Shown in pieces: positions 34,095 through 43,309 of a DNA stretch of 64,000 bases. The position numbers and the translations under genes were made by a program. Origin of the DNA: DATKBT01 sp035546295 (lineage in GTDB: Bacteria > Acidobacteriota > Thermoanaerobaculia > Multivoradales > Multivoraceae); contig DATKBT010000125.1 of the NCBI GenBank assembly GCA_035546295.1, positions 310,001 through 374,000 on the forward strand, given 5' to 3'. The notes under the pieces were generated by a model. That model was not told the origin of the DNA, made no database searches, and saw nothing but the letters and a program-made list of their open reading frames with translations. Within the stretch, counting starts at the first letter, position 1. Every line of letters starts with the position of its first letter.

Positions 34095-35727
34095 CCGGGC
34101 GAAGCGCAGCCGCCCGGTCGCCAGCGCCGCCAGCAGCAGCCGGATCGTCGCCGCCGGCATCCTGGCGAGCCGGTCCTTGGGGCTGGTGCGCGAGATGCTG
34201 CTGGCGGCGCTGGCCGGCACCGGGCTCGCCGCCGACGTAGTTCAGTTCGCGCTGCGAGGGCCCAACGTCCTTCAGAACCTGCTGGGGGAGCAGGCACTTT
34301 CCGCGAGCTTCATTCCGATCTACAGCCGGATGCTCGCCGAGGGGCGCGAGTCCGAGGCGAGGCGGTTCGCTGGCGCTGTGTTCGGGCTCCTGGGGCTGGT
34401 GGTCGCCGCTCTCGCGGTCGGCCTCGCAGTCATCGCTCCGGCCTGGGTCACGGTGTTCGCACCCGGGTTCCTGGGGCGCCCGGAGGCCTTCGGGCTGGCC
34501 GTGACCGCGATCCGGATCCTGCTGCCGATGTCCGCGGTGCTCGTGCTCTCCTCGTGGTGCCTGGCGGTGCTCAACAGCCACCGGAGGTTCTTCCTGCCTT
34601 ACTTCGCCCCGGTGCTCTGGAACGTGAGCCTGGTCGCCGCGCTGGGCGCCCTGGCCTGGCGCGTCGAGGCTCCCGTGGCGCGCACCGTGGTGCTCACCGT
34701 GGCGGTCGCAGCGCTGGTTGGCGGCGTGCTTCAGTTCGCCGTGCAGGTGCCTCTGGCCCTGCGGATGAACGGCGGGCTCGATCCCCGCCCCTCTCTCGGC
34801 GCTCCGGGGGTTCGCCCGGCCATTCGCACGTTCCTCCCGGCGCTCCTGGGGAGGGGCTCGGTGCAGCTCTCGGGGACGCTCGACTACCTGCTCGCATCGC
34901 TCCTGGCGGCCGGTGCGATCAGCGCGCTGGGCTTCGCGCAGCGGCTCTACCTGTTGCCGGTCGCGCTGTTCGGCACCGCTCTCGCGGTGGTCGAGCTGCC
35001 CGAGGTCTCGCGCCTCGATCCCGCGAGCGGAGGGGACGAGTCGCTCGAACGACTCGAGTTCGGAATCGGTCAGGTCGGCTTCCTGACCGTGCCTGCGGCG
35101 GTCGGCTTCCTGACCCTCGGCTGGCTGGTGGTCGCTGTCGTCTACCAGCGGGGAGAGTTCGTGGTCGCTGACACCTGGCTGGTCTACGGTGTTCTCGGCA
35201 CCTACGCGCTCGGCCTGGTCGCCTCGACGACGTCCCGGCTGGTGCAGAACGTGTTCTACGCCGGACGCGACACCGCCACCCCGGCCAAGCGGGGCATCCT
35301 GCGGGTCCTGGTCCAGGGCTCGGTCGGCGGCGCGCTGATGCTCTGGCTCGACCGCTACAGCGTGGCGCGCCTTACAGGTGACCCCGGCGACGACGCGCTG
35401 CGGCTGGGCGCAGTGGGCTTGGCGGCCGGATCGGCGGTCGCCGCCTGGGTCGAGCTCGGCTCGCTGGTGGCCGCGCTGCGAGCGCGCGGGGCGGCTCCCG
35501 CGGCCGCTCCGAAGCTCCCCTGGCGGCGCCTCGCGCTCTTCGCCGCGGTCGCGATCGCCGCTTCGGTGCTCTCGGGGCTGGTCTGGCTCCTCGCGCGCGA
35601 GCTGCCGACGATCCTCGTCGCGATCCTGGTGCTGCCGACCTTCATCGCGAGCTACCTCGCGATCGCGGGCCTGCTGAAGCTGCCCGAGCTCGTGGCCTTC
35701 TGGGGGCGCCTGCGACCCTTCGGCTGA
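34087..35727 (+). CDS. murJ: Lipid II flippase MurJ
   Basis: MurJ moves lipid II across the inner membrane for peptidoglycan synthesis. The 546-aa, ~14-helix protein has the family N-terminus (ASRSLGLVREMLLAALAGTGLAADVVQFALRGPNVLQNLLGEQALSASFIPIYSRML) with the conserved Arg and Asp-type positions. The GRDTATPAKRG loop lies in the second half. Length is typical. ATG 34087 lies inside the 3' end of the PilZ-AMIN gene, so translation is probably coupled. Confidence 0.95.
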   Translation: MVDRAKRSRPVASAASSSRIVAAGILASRSLGLVREMLLAALAGTGLAADVVQFALRGPNVLQNLLGEQALSASFIPIYSRMLAEGRESEARRFAGAVFGLLGLVVAALAVGLAVIAPAWVTVFAPGFLGRPEAFGLAVTAIRILLPMSAVLVLSSWCLAVLNSHRRFFLPYFAPVLWNVSLVAALGALAWRVEAPVARTVVLTVAVAALVGGVLQFAVQVPLALRMNGGLDPRPSLGAPGVRPAIRTFLPALLGRGSVQLSGTLDYLLASLLAAGAISALGFAQRLYLLPVALFGTALAVVELPEVSRLDPASGGDESLERLEFGIGQVGFLTVPAAVGFLTLGWLVVAVVYQRGEFVVADTWLVYGVLGTYALGLVASTTSRLVQNVFYAGRDTATPAKRGILRVLVQGSVGGALMLWLDRYSVARLTGDPGDDALRLGAVGLAAGSAVAAWVELGSLVAALRARGAAPAAAPKLPWRRLALFAAVAIAASVLSGLVWLLARELPTILVAILVLPTFIASYLAIAGLLKLPELVAFWGRLRPFG

Positions 35728-35840
35728 GCTCGGACCGTGAAACGAAATTGCGGCGGATGGCGTAGGGTGGAGTCGAGACCGGGGCGGCGGGAATACCGGC
35801 GCTCGGGATTCCGTAGAGGAAGACGAAGGAGGTTCGTGTG

Positions 35841-36437
35841 ATGGAAGTCCTGCTCAGCATCTGCTTGGGATTCGGCCTCAGCGCCGCCTGTGGGTTCAGG
35901 ATCTTCGTCCCCTTCCTGATCATGAGCATCGCTTCGCGGGCTGGCCACCTCGACCTTGCGGCGAGCTTCGACTGGCTCGCCAGCGACGCGGCGATCGTCA
36001 CTTTCGCAGTGGCGGCGGTGCTCGAGATCGGCGCCTACTTCGTCCCGTGGGTGGACAACCTCCTCGACTCGGCGGCGACTCCGACCGCGGTCGTCGCGGG
36101 CGTGCTGGCGTCGGCCGCCACCATCGACGGCACCAGCCCCCTGGTCGGCTGGACGCTGGCCGTGATCGGCGGCGGCGGTCTCGCCGGGCTCATCCAGGGC
36201 GGCACGACCCTGCTGCGCGGCGCCTCGAGCCTGATGACGGCGGGCTTCGGCAATCCGATCGTCTCGAGTGCGGAAGCCGGAGGCGCTGTGACCCTGGCCT
36301 CCCTCGCCATCCTCGTGCCCGTGGTCGCCGCCATGTTCGCGCTGACCGTGGTGCTCGCGGTGGCGACCCGCACCGCCCGCGCGATGGGGCGGCGTCCGGC
36401 GGCGGCGCTCGCCGCTTCCGCCGAGCCGCCGTGCTGA
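35841..36437 (+). CDS. DUF4126 membrane protein
   Basis: The 198-aa protein has about five hydrophobic segments and the DUF4126 pattern: GLSAACGFRIFVPFLIMSIASRAGHLDL, then LEIGAYFVPWVDNLLDSAATPTAVVAGVLA, and a central glycine-rich helix. The function of the family is not known. A strong AAGGAGG (35827-35833) sets the start at ATG 35841; a GTG one codon earlier is possible. Confidence 0.85.
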   Translation: MEVLLSICLGFGLSAACGFRIFVPFLIMSIASRAGHLDLAASFDWLASDAAIVTFAVAAVLEIGAYFVPWVDNLLDSAATPTAVVAGVLASAATIDGTSPLVGWTLAVIGGGGLAGLIQGGTTLLRGASSLMTAGFGNPIVSSAEAGGAVTLASLAILVPVVAAMFALTVVLAVATRTARAMGRRPAAALAASAEPPC

Positions 36438-36515
36438 CGGTCGACTCCTGAGGAGGGGGGAGCTCATCCGTGTGCGGCCCTCAGCTCGAGGTGGAGCCGG
36501 GAGAGCATCGGCTGC

Positions 36516-36521
36516 TAGCAT
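36516..36521 (+). promoter_or_regulatory. -10 element of the transglutaminase-TPR lipoprotein gene (gcTAGCAT)
   Basis: TAGCAT preceded by gc, 8 nt before the ATG; same leaderless-type spacing as mgtE and mutS. Confidence 0.4.
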
Positions 36522-36529
36522 GGGGTGAC

Positions 36530-37681
36530 ATGAGCCTGTGCCTGCGCATGATCCGCCGGCGCTCGGGGCGCCTGGGGTTGGTCATGTCGGGCCTCGCGCT
36601 GTTGCTGGCGTCGAGCGCGTGCGGCACCGGGCGGATCGTGCCCAGGAGCCCGGATGACCTTCGCTCGGAGTTGCTCCAGCGCGGCGCTCACGAGATCGTC
36701 GTGCCGTTCGAACCGGACGGCCGCATGCGGGACTGGCTGAAGAAAACGGTGCCGCGCGGCGCCAGCCGCTCCTTCCGTCTGCAAGCGCTGGCGGAGAGCC
36801 TGCTCTCCGAGCGGGGGCTCGGCATCGACTACTCGCGCGACCTCACCGCGACGGCACCGGAGGTGTTCGAGAATCGAGTGGCGAATTGCCTCTCGTTCAC
36901 CCACCTCTACGCCGGCCTGGCGCGGGAGCTCGACATTCCCGTCTACTTCCTCGAGGTCCGCGACGTCGAGAACTACTCGAGGGAGGGGGACCTGATCGTC
37001 CACTCGGATCACATCGCGATCGGGTACGGGCCCGATCACGACCTGACGATCATCGACTTCGCGGTCCAGCAGGGGACCCAGTACCGCAAGATCCGAGCCA
37101 TTGACGACCTGACCGCGGTGGCGCTGTTCTACTCGAATCGGGGTGCCGAGCACCTGCGTCACGGCGAGCCGGTGCTGGCGGTGCAGTGGCTCAAGAGCGC
37201 CATCTCGATCGACCCCCAGCTCGCCCCGGGCTGGGTGAACTACGGCGTCGCCCTGCGTCGAACCGGCAGGGTCGCCGAGGCCGAGCAGGCCTACCGGCGC
37301 GCTCTCGAGATCGACCCCGCGGAGTTCTCGGCCTACCAGAACCTCGCGGCGCTGCTGCGCATAGAGGGGCAGGAGACCGAGGCGCTCGAGCTGCTGGCGA
37401 TCGCGGCCGACGCCGGCAACAGGAACCCTTTCGCCTATCTCGCACTCGGCGACTTCAACATGCGGCACGGGCGCGCCGACCAGGCAGCGCGCTTCTACCG
37501 GCGGGCGGTGCGGCTCACCGACGAGCAGGCCGAGCCGCTCGCGGCGTTGGGCCTGTGGGAGCTCGACAACGGCGACTCGCGGGAGGCGCGAAGGCTGCTC
37601 AAGCGCGCGCTGCGGCTCGACCCGGAGGAACCGCGGGTTCGACAGCTCTCGGCCCGACTGGGGCCCCCTCCGGGCGTCTGA
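36530..37681 (+). CDS. Lipoprotein with transglutaminase-like core and TPR repeats
   Basis: The 383-aa product has a signal peptide with lipobox SSAC (Cys31). A transglutaminase-like domain (about 70-185) follows, with a plausible triad: Cys120 in VANCLSFTHLYAGLARELDIPVYFLEV, His161 in HSDHIAIGYG and Asp176 in TIIDF. Four or so TPR repeats occupy about 200-375 (AVQWLKSAISIDPQLAPGW, AEQAYRRALEIDPAEFSAY and further). It is probably anchored in the envelope; whether it crosslinks, cleaves or only binds is not clear. hyuA begins 3 bases after its stop. Confidence 0.8.
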   Translation: MSLCLRMIRRRSGRLGLVMSGLALLLASSACGTGRIVPRSPDDLRSELLQRGAHEIVVPFEPDGRMRDWLKKTVPRGASRSFRLQALAESLLSERGLGIDYSRDLTATAPEVFENRVANCLSFTHLYAGLARELDIPVYFLEVRDVENYSREGDLIVHSDHIAIGYGPDHDLTIIDFAVQQGTQYRKIRAIDDLTAVALFYSNRGAEHLRHGEPVLAVQWLKSAISIDPQLAPGWVNYGVALRRTGRVAEAEQAYRRALEIDPAEFSAYQNLAALLRIEGQETEALELLAIAADAGNRNPFAYLALGDFNMRHGRADQAARFYRRAVRLTDEQAEPLAALGLWELDNGDSREARRLLKRALRLDPEEPRVRQLSARLGPPPGV

Positions 37682-37684
37682 TCG

Positions 37685-39943
37685 TTGCCGCTCGAACCGC
37701 CTCCGAAGGCGCCAGATCCGAACGCAGCGATCCCGCCCTGGCGGATCTGGGTCGACACCGGCGGGACCTTCACGGACTGCATCGGGGTCGCTCCCGACGG
37801 CGAGCGGCGCCGGCTCAAGGTCCTCAGCTCGAGTGCGCTGCGCTCGCGCGTGACCGAACGATGGCGCGAGGGAGCAGCGGAGTGGGTCCGTCTCGAGCGC
37901 AGTGGGGGCCGAATCGACGACCTGCTGGCCGGCGGCCGTCTCCGCCGGCTCGGGGCTGCGGCTGAGACTCCCGGTGCCCTGATCGTCGCGTCGCGCGTCG
38001 GCGGAGCCCTCGAGCTCGACCCCGCGGCGCAGGAGCTGCCCGACGCGGGCGCCACGGTCGAGATCACGTGGCCGGAGCCGGCGCCGATCCTGGGCGTACG
38101 CTGGCTCACCGGGACTCCGATGGGTGCGGAGCTACCGGCGATCGAGCTCCGGCTCGCCACCACCCGCGGCACCAACGCTCTGCTGGAACGCCGCGGGGTC
38201 GAGTGCGCCCTGTTCATCACCCGCGGCTTCGCCGACCTGCTCCTGATCGGCAATCAGGCCCGTCCTGACATCTTCGCGCTCGACGTGGTGAAGCCGGAGC
38301 CCCTGCAGGCGGCGACCGTCGAGGTCGACGAACGGCTCGCCGCGGACGGTGCGGTGGTGCGCCAGCTCGAGCTGACCGGCCTGCGCGAGGAGGCGGCGCG
38401 CCTGGTCGAGGCCGGCGTGCGCAGCGCCGCGGTCGCGCTCCTGCACAGTTATCTCGATCCGGAGCACGAGCGGCAGGTGGGCGAGGCGCTGGAGCAGCAG
38501 GGCTTCGTCCATGTCAGCCTCTCTTCGTCGCTGGCGCCCCTGATCAAGATCGTCCCCCGGGCGCAGACGGCGGTGGTCGATGCCTATCTCGGGCCGATCA
38601 TCGACGAGTACCTGGGGCGCATCGCCGCGGCGGTGGGCGGGGCGGGACGGACCTACGTGATGACTTCCGCCGGTGGACTGTCGTCGGCCCAGGACTATCG
38701 AGCCAAGGACAGCCTGCTGTCGGGGCCGGCGGGAGGGGTGGTCGGCGCCGCGGCGGCGGGCCGGGCGGCGGGCTTCGAGACCCTGCTGACCTTCGACATG
38801 GGGGGCACCAGCACCGACGTCGCACGCTTCGACGGCGACTACGCCTACCGCTTCGAGCATCGAGTCGGCGACGCCGAGATCGTCGCGCCGACGCTCTATG
38901 TCGAAACGGTGGCAGCGGGCGGCGGGTCGATCTGCGAGCTGACCGAGGGGCGCCTGACCGTGGGGCCGCACAGCGCGGGCGCCGACCCGGGCCCCGCCTG
39001 CTACGGCGCCGCAGGACCGCTGTGCGTCACCGACGTCAACCTGCTGCTGGGGCGCATCGAGCCGGCGCGGTTCGAGATCCCGATCGACGCGACGGCGGCT
39101 TCGCACGCCGCGGATCGCGTCCTCGCCGGGCTCTCCGGCGCCCGCGACGAGCTGCTCTCCGGCTTCCTGCTGATCGCCAACGAGCGCATGGCCGACGCCA
39201 TTCGCCGGGTTTCGATCCAGGAGGGCTTCGATCCGGCGCGGTGCGCGCTGGTGGCCTTCGGCGGCGCCGGGCCGCAGCACGCCTGCGCGATCGCCGAGCT
39301 GCTCGGCACGCCGACCGTGCTCGTGCCGCGCGACGCGAGCCTGCTCAGCGCGCTCGGCCTGGGGGCCGCGCGCATCGAGCGCTTCGCGCATCGCCAGGTG
39401 CTCGAGCCGCTACGCGAGGCGGTCGCCTCCGGCACGCTCTCGGCGATCGTCGACGAGCTCGCCGCCGAGGCGGCCAGGGCCCTCGCCGGCGAAGGGGGGC
39501 GCGGCGACGTCGGCGCGCGGCGCTCGATCGCGCGCTGCCGCTACTCGGGCCAGGAGTCGACACTCGATCTCGACGTCGACGATCCTGCAACGCTCGCGAG
39601 CGAGTTCGAGAGCCAGTACCAGCGGGTGTTCGGCGATCGGCCGGCGGGGCGCGAGGTCGAGCTCGAGTCGCTGCGCGTCGTGGTGGCGCACAGCGAGCCG
39701 GAGGCGGCGGCTTCGGTCGCCGCAATCGACGGGACGTCGCCCGCCAGCGCCGCCGCGGGGGAGCGCGAGATCTGGTTCGACGGAAAGCGGCTGGTGACGC
39801 CGGTGGTGCCGCGGGAGGCGATCGGCGAGGAGCCCGTCGCGGGCCCGGCCCTGGTCACCGAGCGCCACAGCGTGACCGTGGTGGAGCCGGGCTGGAGCGT
39901 GGCCGCGCACGCTCCCTCCGGCTGCCTGGTCGTCAGCCGCTGA
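37685..39943 (+). CDS. hyuA: Hydantoinase/oxoprolinase subunit A (HyuA-like)
   Basis: This is the ATP-dependent amidohydrolase A subunit of the N-methylhydantoinase / acetone carboxylase / 5-oxoprolinase family. The 752-aa product has the ASKHA nucleotide site motifs: VDTGGTFTDCIG (about 22-33), LATTRGTNALLERRG, TFDMGGTSTDVARFDG and AFGGAGPQHACAIAE. The substrate cannot be read from sequence: 5-oxoproline or a hydantoin is likely. It starts at TTG 37685 just after the upstream lipoprotein gene. Its partner hyuB is separated from it by a convergent acyl-CoA synthetase gene. Confidence 0.92.
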   Translation: MPLEPPPKAPDPNAAIPPWRIWVDTGGTFTDCIGVAPDGERRRLKVLSSSALRSRVTERWREGAAEWVRLERSGGRIDDLLAGGRLRRLGAAAETPGALIVASRVGGALELDPAAQELPDAGATVEITWPEPAPILGVRWLTGTPMGAELPAIELRLATTRGTNALLERRGVECALFITRGFADLLLIGNQARPDIFALDVVKPEPLQAATVEVDERLAADGAVVRQLELTGLREEAARLVEAGVRSAAVALLHSYLDPEHERQVGEALEQQGFVHVSLSSSLAPLIKIVPRAQTAVVDAYLGPIIDEYLGRIAAAVGGAGRTYVMTSAGGLSSAQDYRAKDSLLSGPAGGVVGAAAAGRAAGFETLLTFDMGGTSTDVARFDGDYAYRFEHRVGDAEIVAPTLYVETVAAGGGSICELTEGRLTVGPHSAGADPGPACYGAAGPLCVTDVNLLLGRIEPARFEIPIDATAASHAADRVLAGLSGARDELLSGFLLIANERMADAIRRVSIQEGFDPARCALVAFGGAGPQHACAIAELLGTPTVLVPRDASLLSALGLGAARIERFAHRQVLEPLREAVASGTLSAIVDELAAEAARALAGEGGRGDVGARRSIARCRYSGQESTLDLDVDDPATLASEFESQYQRVFGDRPAGREVELESLRVVVAHSEPEAAASVAAIDGTSPASAAAGEREIWFDGKRLVTPVVPREAIGEEPVAGPALVTERHSVTVVEPGWSVAAHAPSGCLVVSR

Positions 39944-39962
39944 CGTCTCAGCCGCCGACGCG

Positions 39963-41591
39963 TCATCCGCCGAGGGTGTCGACCTCGAGCTCCTCGGCGG
40001 CGTAGCGGGCGCGCAGGACCTTCTTGTCGAACTTCCCGACGCTGGTCTTCGGCACCTCGTCGATGAAGGTCCAGCGCTCGGGCAGCCACCACTTGGCGAC
40101 CCGGTCGCCCAGGTAGTCCCGCAGGTCGGGGGCGCCGACCTTGGATCCCTCCTTGCGCACGACGCAGGCGAGGGGGCGCTCGTCCCAGCGCTCGTCGGGC
40201 ACGCCGACCACGGCGGCCTCGACCACATCGGGGTGTCCCATCAGCTCGTTCTCGAGGTCGACGGACGAGATCCACTCGCCGCCGGACTTGATCACGTCCT
40301 TGGCGCGGTCGGTGATCTGGACGAATCCGTTGCTCTCGATCGAGCCGACGTCGCCCGTGCGCAGCCAGCCGTCGTGGAACTTCTGCGGATCGTCGTCGAG
40401 GTAGTACGATCCGGTGACCCAGGGGCCGCGGGCCTCGATCTCGCCGACCGCCTCGCCGTCCCACGGCAGCTCCTCGCCGGCGTCGTCGACGATGCGCAGC
40501 TCGATGCCGGGGATCACCCGTCCGGTCTTGGCCTTCCAGTCCATCTCCTGCTCGGGGGGCGTGCCCCTGGGCGGGATCGCGGCCGCACCCAGCGGGCTGG
40601 TCTCGGTCATCCCCCAACCCTGGATGATCTCGACGCCGTAGCGGTCGTGGAAGGCCTCCATCAGAGCGCGGGGCACCGCCGAGCCGCCGCACAGCACGCG
40701 GCGGAACGAGCTGAAGTCGACGCCCCTGCCCTCGGCGTAGCGGAGCACGTCGTTCCAGATCGTCGGCACTGCTCCGCTGACGGTCGGCCGCTCCTCGGCG
40801 ATGATCCGACACAGCGGCTCGGCCTGGAGGAAGCGGTCGGGCAGGATGAAGTCGGCTCCGACCATCCAGCAGGCGTGGGGGAGCCCCCAGGCGTTGGCGT
40901 GGAACATCGGCACGATCGCCAGGATGCGGTCGTGCTCGTTGAGCGCCAGCACCGCGCCCGAGACCACGCCGAAGGCGTGCAGCACCGAGGAGCGATGGCT
41001 GTAGACGACCCCCTTCGGGTTGCCGGTGGTGCCGCTGGTGTAGCACATCGCGCAGGCCGACCGCTCGTCGATCTCGGGAAACGACTCCTCGGTGGAGCGG
41101 CCCGCGATCAGCTCCTCGTAGCGATGGAGCTGGGCGGGATGGCCCTCGAGCGCCGAGGCGTCGCCGTCGCCGACGACCACGAAGTGCTCGACCCCCTCGA
41201 GCTCGTCGAGGACCCGCGCGAGGAGCGGGATCAGCGTGTCGTCGACCAGGATGACGCGGTCCCCGGCGTGGTTGACGACGTAGGCGAGCTGCTCGGGGAA
41301 GAGACGGATGTTGAGCGTGTGCAGCACCGCCCCCATGCAGGGGACGGCGAGGTAGGCCTCGAGGTGCTCCTGGTTGTTCCAGGAGAAGGTCCCAACGCGC
41401 TCACCGGGCTCGACCCCGAGCTCCCGGAGCCCGTGGACCAGTTGGCAGGCGCGGTCGGCGACCTCCCGGAAGGAGGCGCGGCGGGCGCCGTCCTGTTCCA
41501 CGGTGACGACCTGCGAGTCGCCATGGATCCTGCGGCCGTGGCGAAAGATCATGGGCAGGGTCAGCGGATAGTCCTGCATCGTGCTGAGCAT
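39963..41591 (-). CDS. Fatty-acid--CoA ligase (AMP-forming acyl-CoA synthetase)
   Basis: The enzyme activates carboxylic acids as acyl-AMP, then acyl-CoA. The 542-aa ANL-superfamily protein has the P-loop YTSGTTGNPKGV, the GWGMTET motif, WLRTGDVG, ITDRAKDVIKSGGEWIS and the terminal catalytic Lys in VPKTSVGKFDKK. Medium- or long-chain fatty acids are likely, consistent with the dehydrogenase and hydratase elsewhere in the window. ATG 41591 follows AGGAG. TAGAAT (minus, 41651-41656) is its -10. It is inserted, in opposite direction, between hyuA and hyuB. Confidence 0.94.
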   Translation of the reverse strand: MLSTMQDYPLTLPMIFRHGRRIHGDSQVVTVEQDGARRASFREVADRACQLVHGLRELGVEPGERVGTFSWNNQEHLEAYLAVPCMGAVLHTLNIRLFPEQLAYVVNHAGDRVILVDDTLIPLLARVLDELEGVEHFVVVGDGDASALEGHPAQLHRYEELIAGRSTEESFPEIDERSACAMCYTSGTTGNPKGVVYSHRSSVLHAFGVVSGAVLALNEHDRILAIVPMFHANAWGLPHACWMVGADFILPDRFLQAEPLCRIIAEERPTVSGAVPTIWNDVLRYAEGRGVDFSSFRRVLCGGSAVPRALMEAFHDRYGVEIIQGWGMTETSPLGAAAIPPRGTPPEQEMDWKAKTGRVIPGIELRIVDDAGEELPWDGEAVGEIEARGPWVTGSYYLDDDPQKFHDGWLRTGDVGSIESNGFVQITDRAKDVIKSGGEWISSVDLENELMGHPDVVEAAVVGVPDERWDERPLACVVRKEGSKVGAPDLRDYLGDRVAKWWLPERWTFIDEVPKTSVGKFDKKVLRARYAAEELEVDTLGG

Positions 41592-41650
41592 CGCTTCGTC
41601 TCCTGTCGCGGGTCGCGTGCGAATCTCGCGGATCGGGCGAACGGCCGCCG

Positions 41651-41656
41651 ATTCTA
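41651..41656 (-). promoter_or_regulatory. -10 element TAGAAT of the acyl-CoA synthetase gene
   Basis: Minus-strand TTAGAAT, about 60 bases before the ATG; divergent to the hyuB element 40 bases away. Confidence 0.4.
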
Positions 41657-41695
41657 ACTCGGCGGGTCGCAGAGCGCGGAGCTCCGGTCGAGGGC

Positions 41696-41701
41696 TACAC
41701 T
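41696..41701 (+). promoter_or_regulatory. -10 element of the hyuB-TRAP operon (gcTACACT)
   Basis: TACACT preceded by gc, 6 nt before the GTG start and with no room for a ribosome site; predicted leaderless. Confidence 0.45.
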
Positions 41702-41707
41702 ACCGCC

Positions 41708-43294
41708 GTGGAGGAATGGGAACGGGTGTCGCAGGACCGCCTCGAAGGCGCCGCTTCCGACCCGATCGAGGCCGAGCTGTTCGGCAACCGGCTCTCGTCG
41801 ATGGCGCGCGAGATGGGCGAGATGCTGCGCCGGATGGCGCTCTCGACCAACGTCAAGGAGCGTCTCGACTTCTCGTGCGGGATCCTCGACGCCGACGGCC
41901 GGCTGGTGGTCAACGCGCCGCACATCCCCGTGCACCTGGGCGCGCTCGGCGAGTGCGTGCGCTCGGTGGAAGCGCACCTCGGCCTCGAGGAGGGGGACGT
42001 CGCCGTCACCAACCATCCGGGCTGGGGGGGCTCGCACCTCCCGGACGTCACCGTGATCTCGCCCGTCTTCGCCGAGGGTCGTCGCCTCGGCTATACGGCC
42101 AGTCGGGCCCATCACGCCGAGTTGGGGGGGATCCGGCCCGGCTCGATGCCGCCCGATGCCGGCTGCCTCGCCGAGGAGGGAGTGGTGATCGCCCCGATGC
42201 GTCTGTTCCGGCGCGGCGCGGCCCGCTGGGAGGAGCTCGAGTCGATCCTGAGCGGCGGCCCGCACCCCTCGCGCTCGGTCGCCGACAACCTGGCGGACCT
42301 GCGCGCACAGCTCGCTGCCAACCGCCGGGGGGCGGCACAGCTCGCCTCGCTGGTGCAACGAAACGGCGCCGACGTCGTGCTGCGGTCGATGGCCGAGCTG
42401 CGCTCTCGCTCGGCGCGCGTGTTGAGCGCGGCGCTGGTGAGCTTCGGGGATCGGCGCGTCCAGGCCGTCGAGCGGCTCGACGACGGCTCGCCGCTCGCGG
42501 TCGCGATCGAGGTCGCCGGCGGCCGGGCGCGGATCGACTTCACCGGCAGCGCGCCCGTGCACCCCGGCAACCTCAACGCGACGCCCGCGATCGCGCGCAG
42601 CGCGGTCCTCTATGTCCTGCGACTGCTCGTCGATCGGCCCCTGCCGCTCAACGAGGGGCTGCTCGACCCGGTCGAGATCCACGTGCCGCTGGGAATCCTC
42701 GATCCCCCGTTCCCCGAGGATGCGCGCGAGGCCCCCGCGGTCGTCGGGGGCAACGTCGAGACCAGCCAGCGGATCGTCGACACCCTGATCAAGGCGCTCG
42801 GGCTCGCCGCATGCGGGCAGGGGACGATGAACAACACGATCTTCGGAGATGAGACCTTCGGCTACTACGAGACGGTGTGCGGCGGCGCCGGCGCCACCGC
42901 GCGGCGGGACGGCGCGAGCGCCGTACACACGCACATGACCAACACTCGGATCACCGACCCCGAGATCCTCGAGCAGCGCTACCCGGTGACCCTGGAGCGC
43001 TTCGCGATCCGGCGCGGCTCGGGGGGCGCGGGACGGCGGCGCGGCGGCGACGGTGCGATCCGCGAGATCCGCTTCCACCGGCCGCTGAACCTGTCGCTGC
43101 TCACCCAGCACCGGATCGAGGCGCCCTTCGGCGTCGAGGGGGGGGAGCCGGGGGCGCGTGGCCTCCAGACGCTGATCCGCGCCAGCGGCGAGCGGGTCGA
43201 GCTGCCCTCGATCGCGGGCGTCGAGGTCTCGGCCGGGGATCGGCTGTTGATCGAGACGCCCGGCGGCGGCGGCTGGGGACGCTCCGAGGGATGA
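41708..43294 (+). CDS. hyuB: Hydantoinase/oxoprolinase subunit B (HyuB-like)
   Basis: This is the B subunit that pairs with HyuA. The 528-aa product has the family landmarks DPIEAELFGNRLSSMAREMGEMLRRMALSTNVKERLDFSCGILDADG, DVAVTNHPGWGGSHLPDVTVISPVF, RAHHAELGGIRPGSMP, IDFTGSAPVHPGNLNATPAI and VVGGNVETSQRIVDTL. GTG 41708 directly follows a -10-like element. It is followed 15 bases later by the TRAP transporter genes, which suggests that the substrate is imported by that transporter. Confidence 0.93.
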   Translation: MEEWERVSQDRLEGAASDPIEAELFGNRLSSMAREMGEMLRRMALSTNVKERLDFSCGILDADGRLVVNAPHIPVHLGALGECVRSVEAHLGLEEGDVAVTNHPGWGGSHLPDVTVISPVFAEGRRLGYTASRAHHAELGGIRPGSMPPDAGCLAEEGVVIAPMRLFRRGAARWEELESILSGGPHPSRSVADNLADLRAQLAANRRGAAQLASLVQRNGADVVLRSMAELRSRSARVLSAALVSFGDRRVQAVERLDDGSPLAVAIEVAGGRARIDFTGSAPVHPGNLNATPAIARSAVLYVLRLLVDRPLPLNEGLLDPVEIHVPLGILDPPFPEDAREAPAVVGGNVETSQRIVDTLIKALGLAACGQGTMNNTIFGDETFGYYETVCGGAGATARRDGASAVHTHMTNTRITDPEILEQRYPVTLERFAIRRGSGGAGRRRGGDGAIREIRFHRPLNLSLLTQHRIEAPFGVEGGEPGARGLQTLIRASGERVELPSIAGVEVSAGDRLLIETPGGGGWGRSEG

Positions 43295-43297
43295 TGC

Positions 43298-43303
43298 TAG
43301 CCT
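43298..43303 (+). promoter_or_regulatory. -10 element of the TRAP transporter genes (gcTAGCCT)
   Basis: TAGCCT preceded by gc, 6 nt before the dctQ ATG, in the short gap after hyuB. It could give the TRAP genes an additional leaderless start. Confidence 0.4.
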
Positions 43304-43309
43304 CCGCCG

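Noticed and set aside
41654..41707. hyuA and hyuB as one operon
   Set aside because: A convergent acyl-CoA synthetase gene and separate -10 elements lie between them; they cannot share a transcript.
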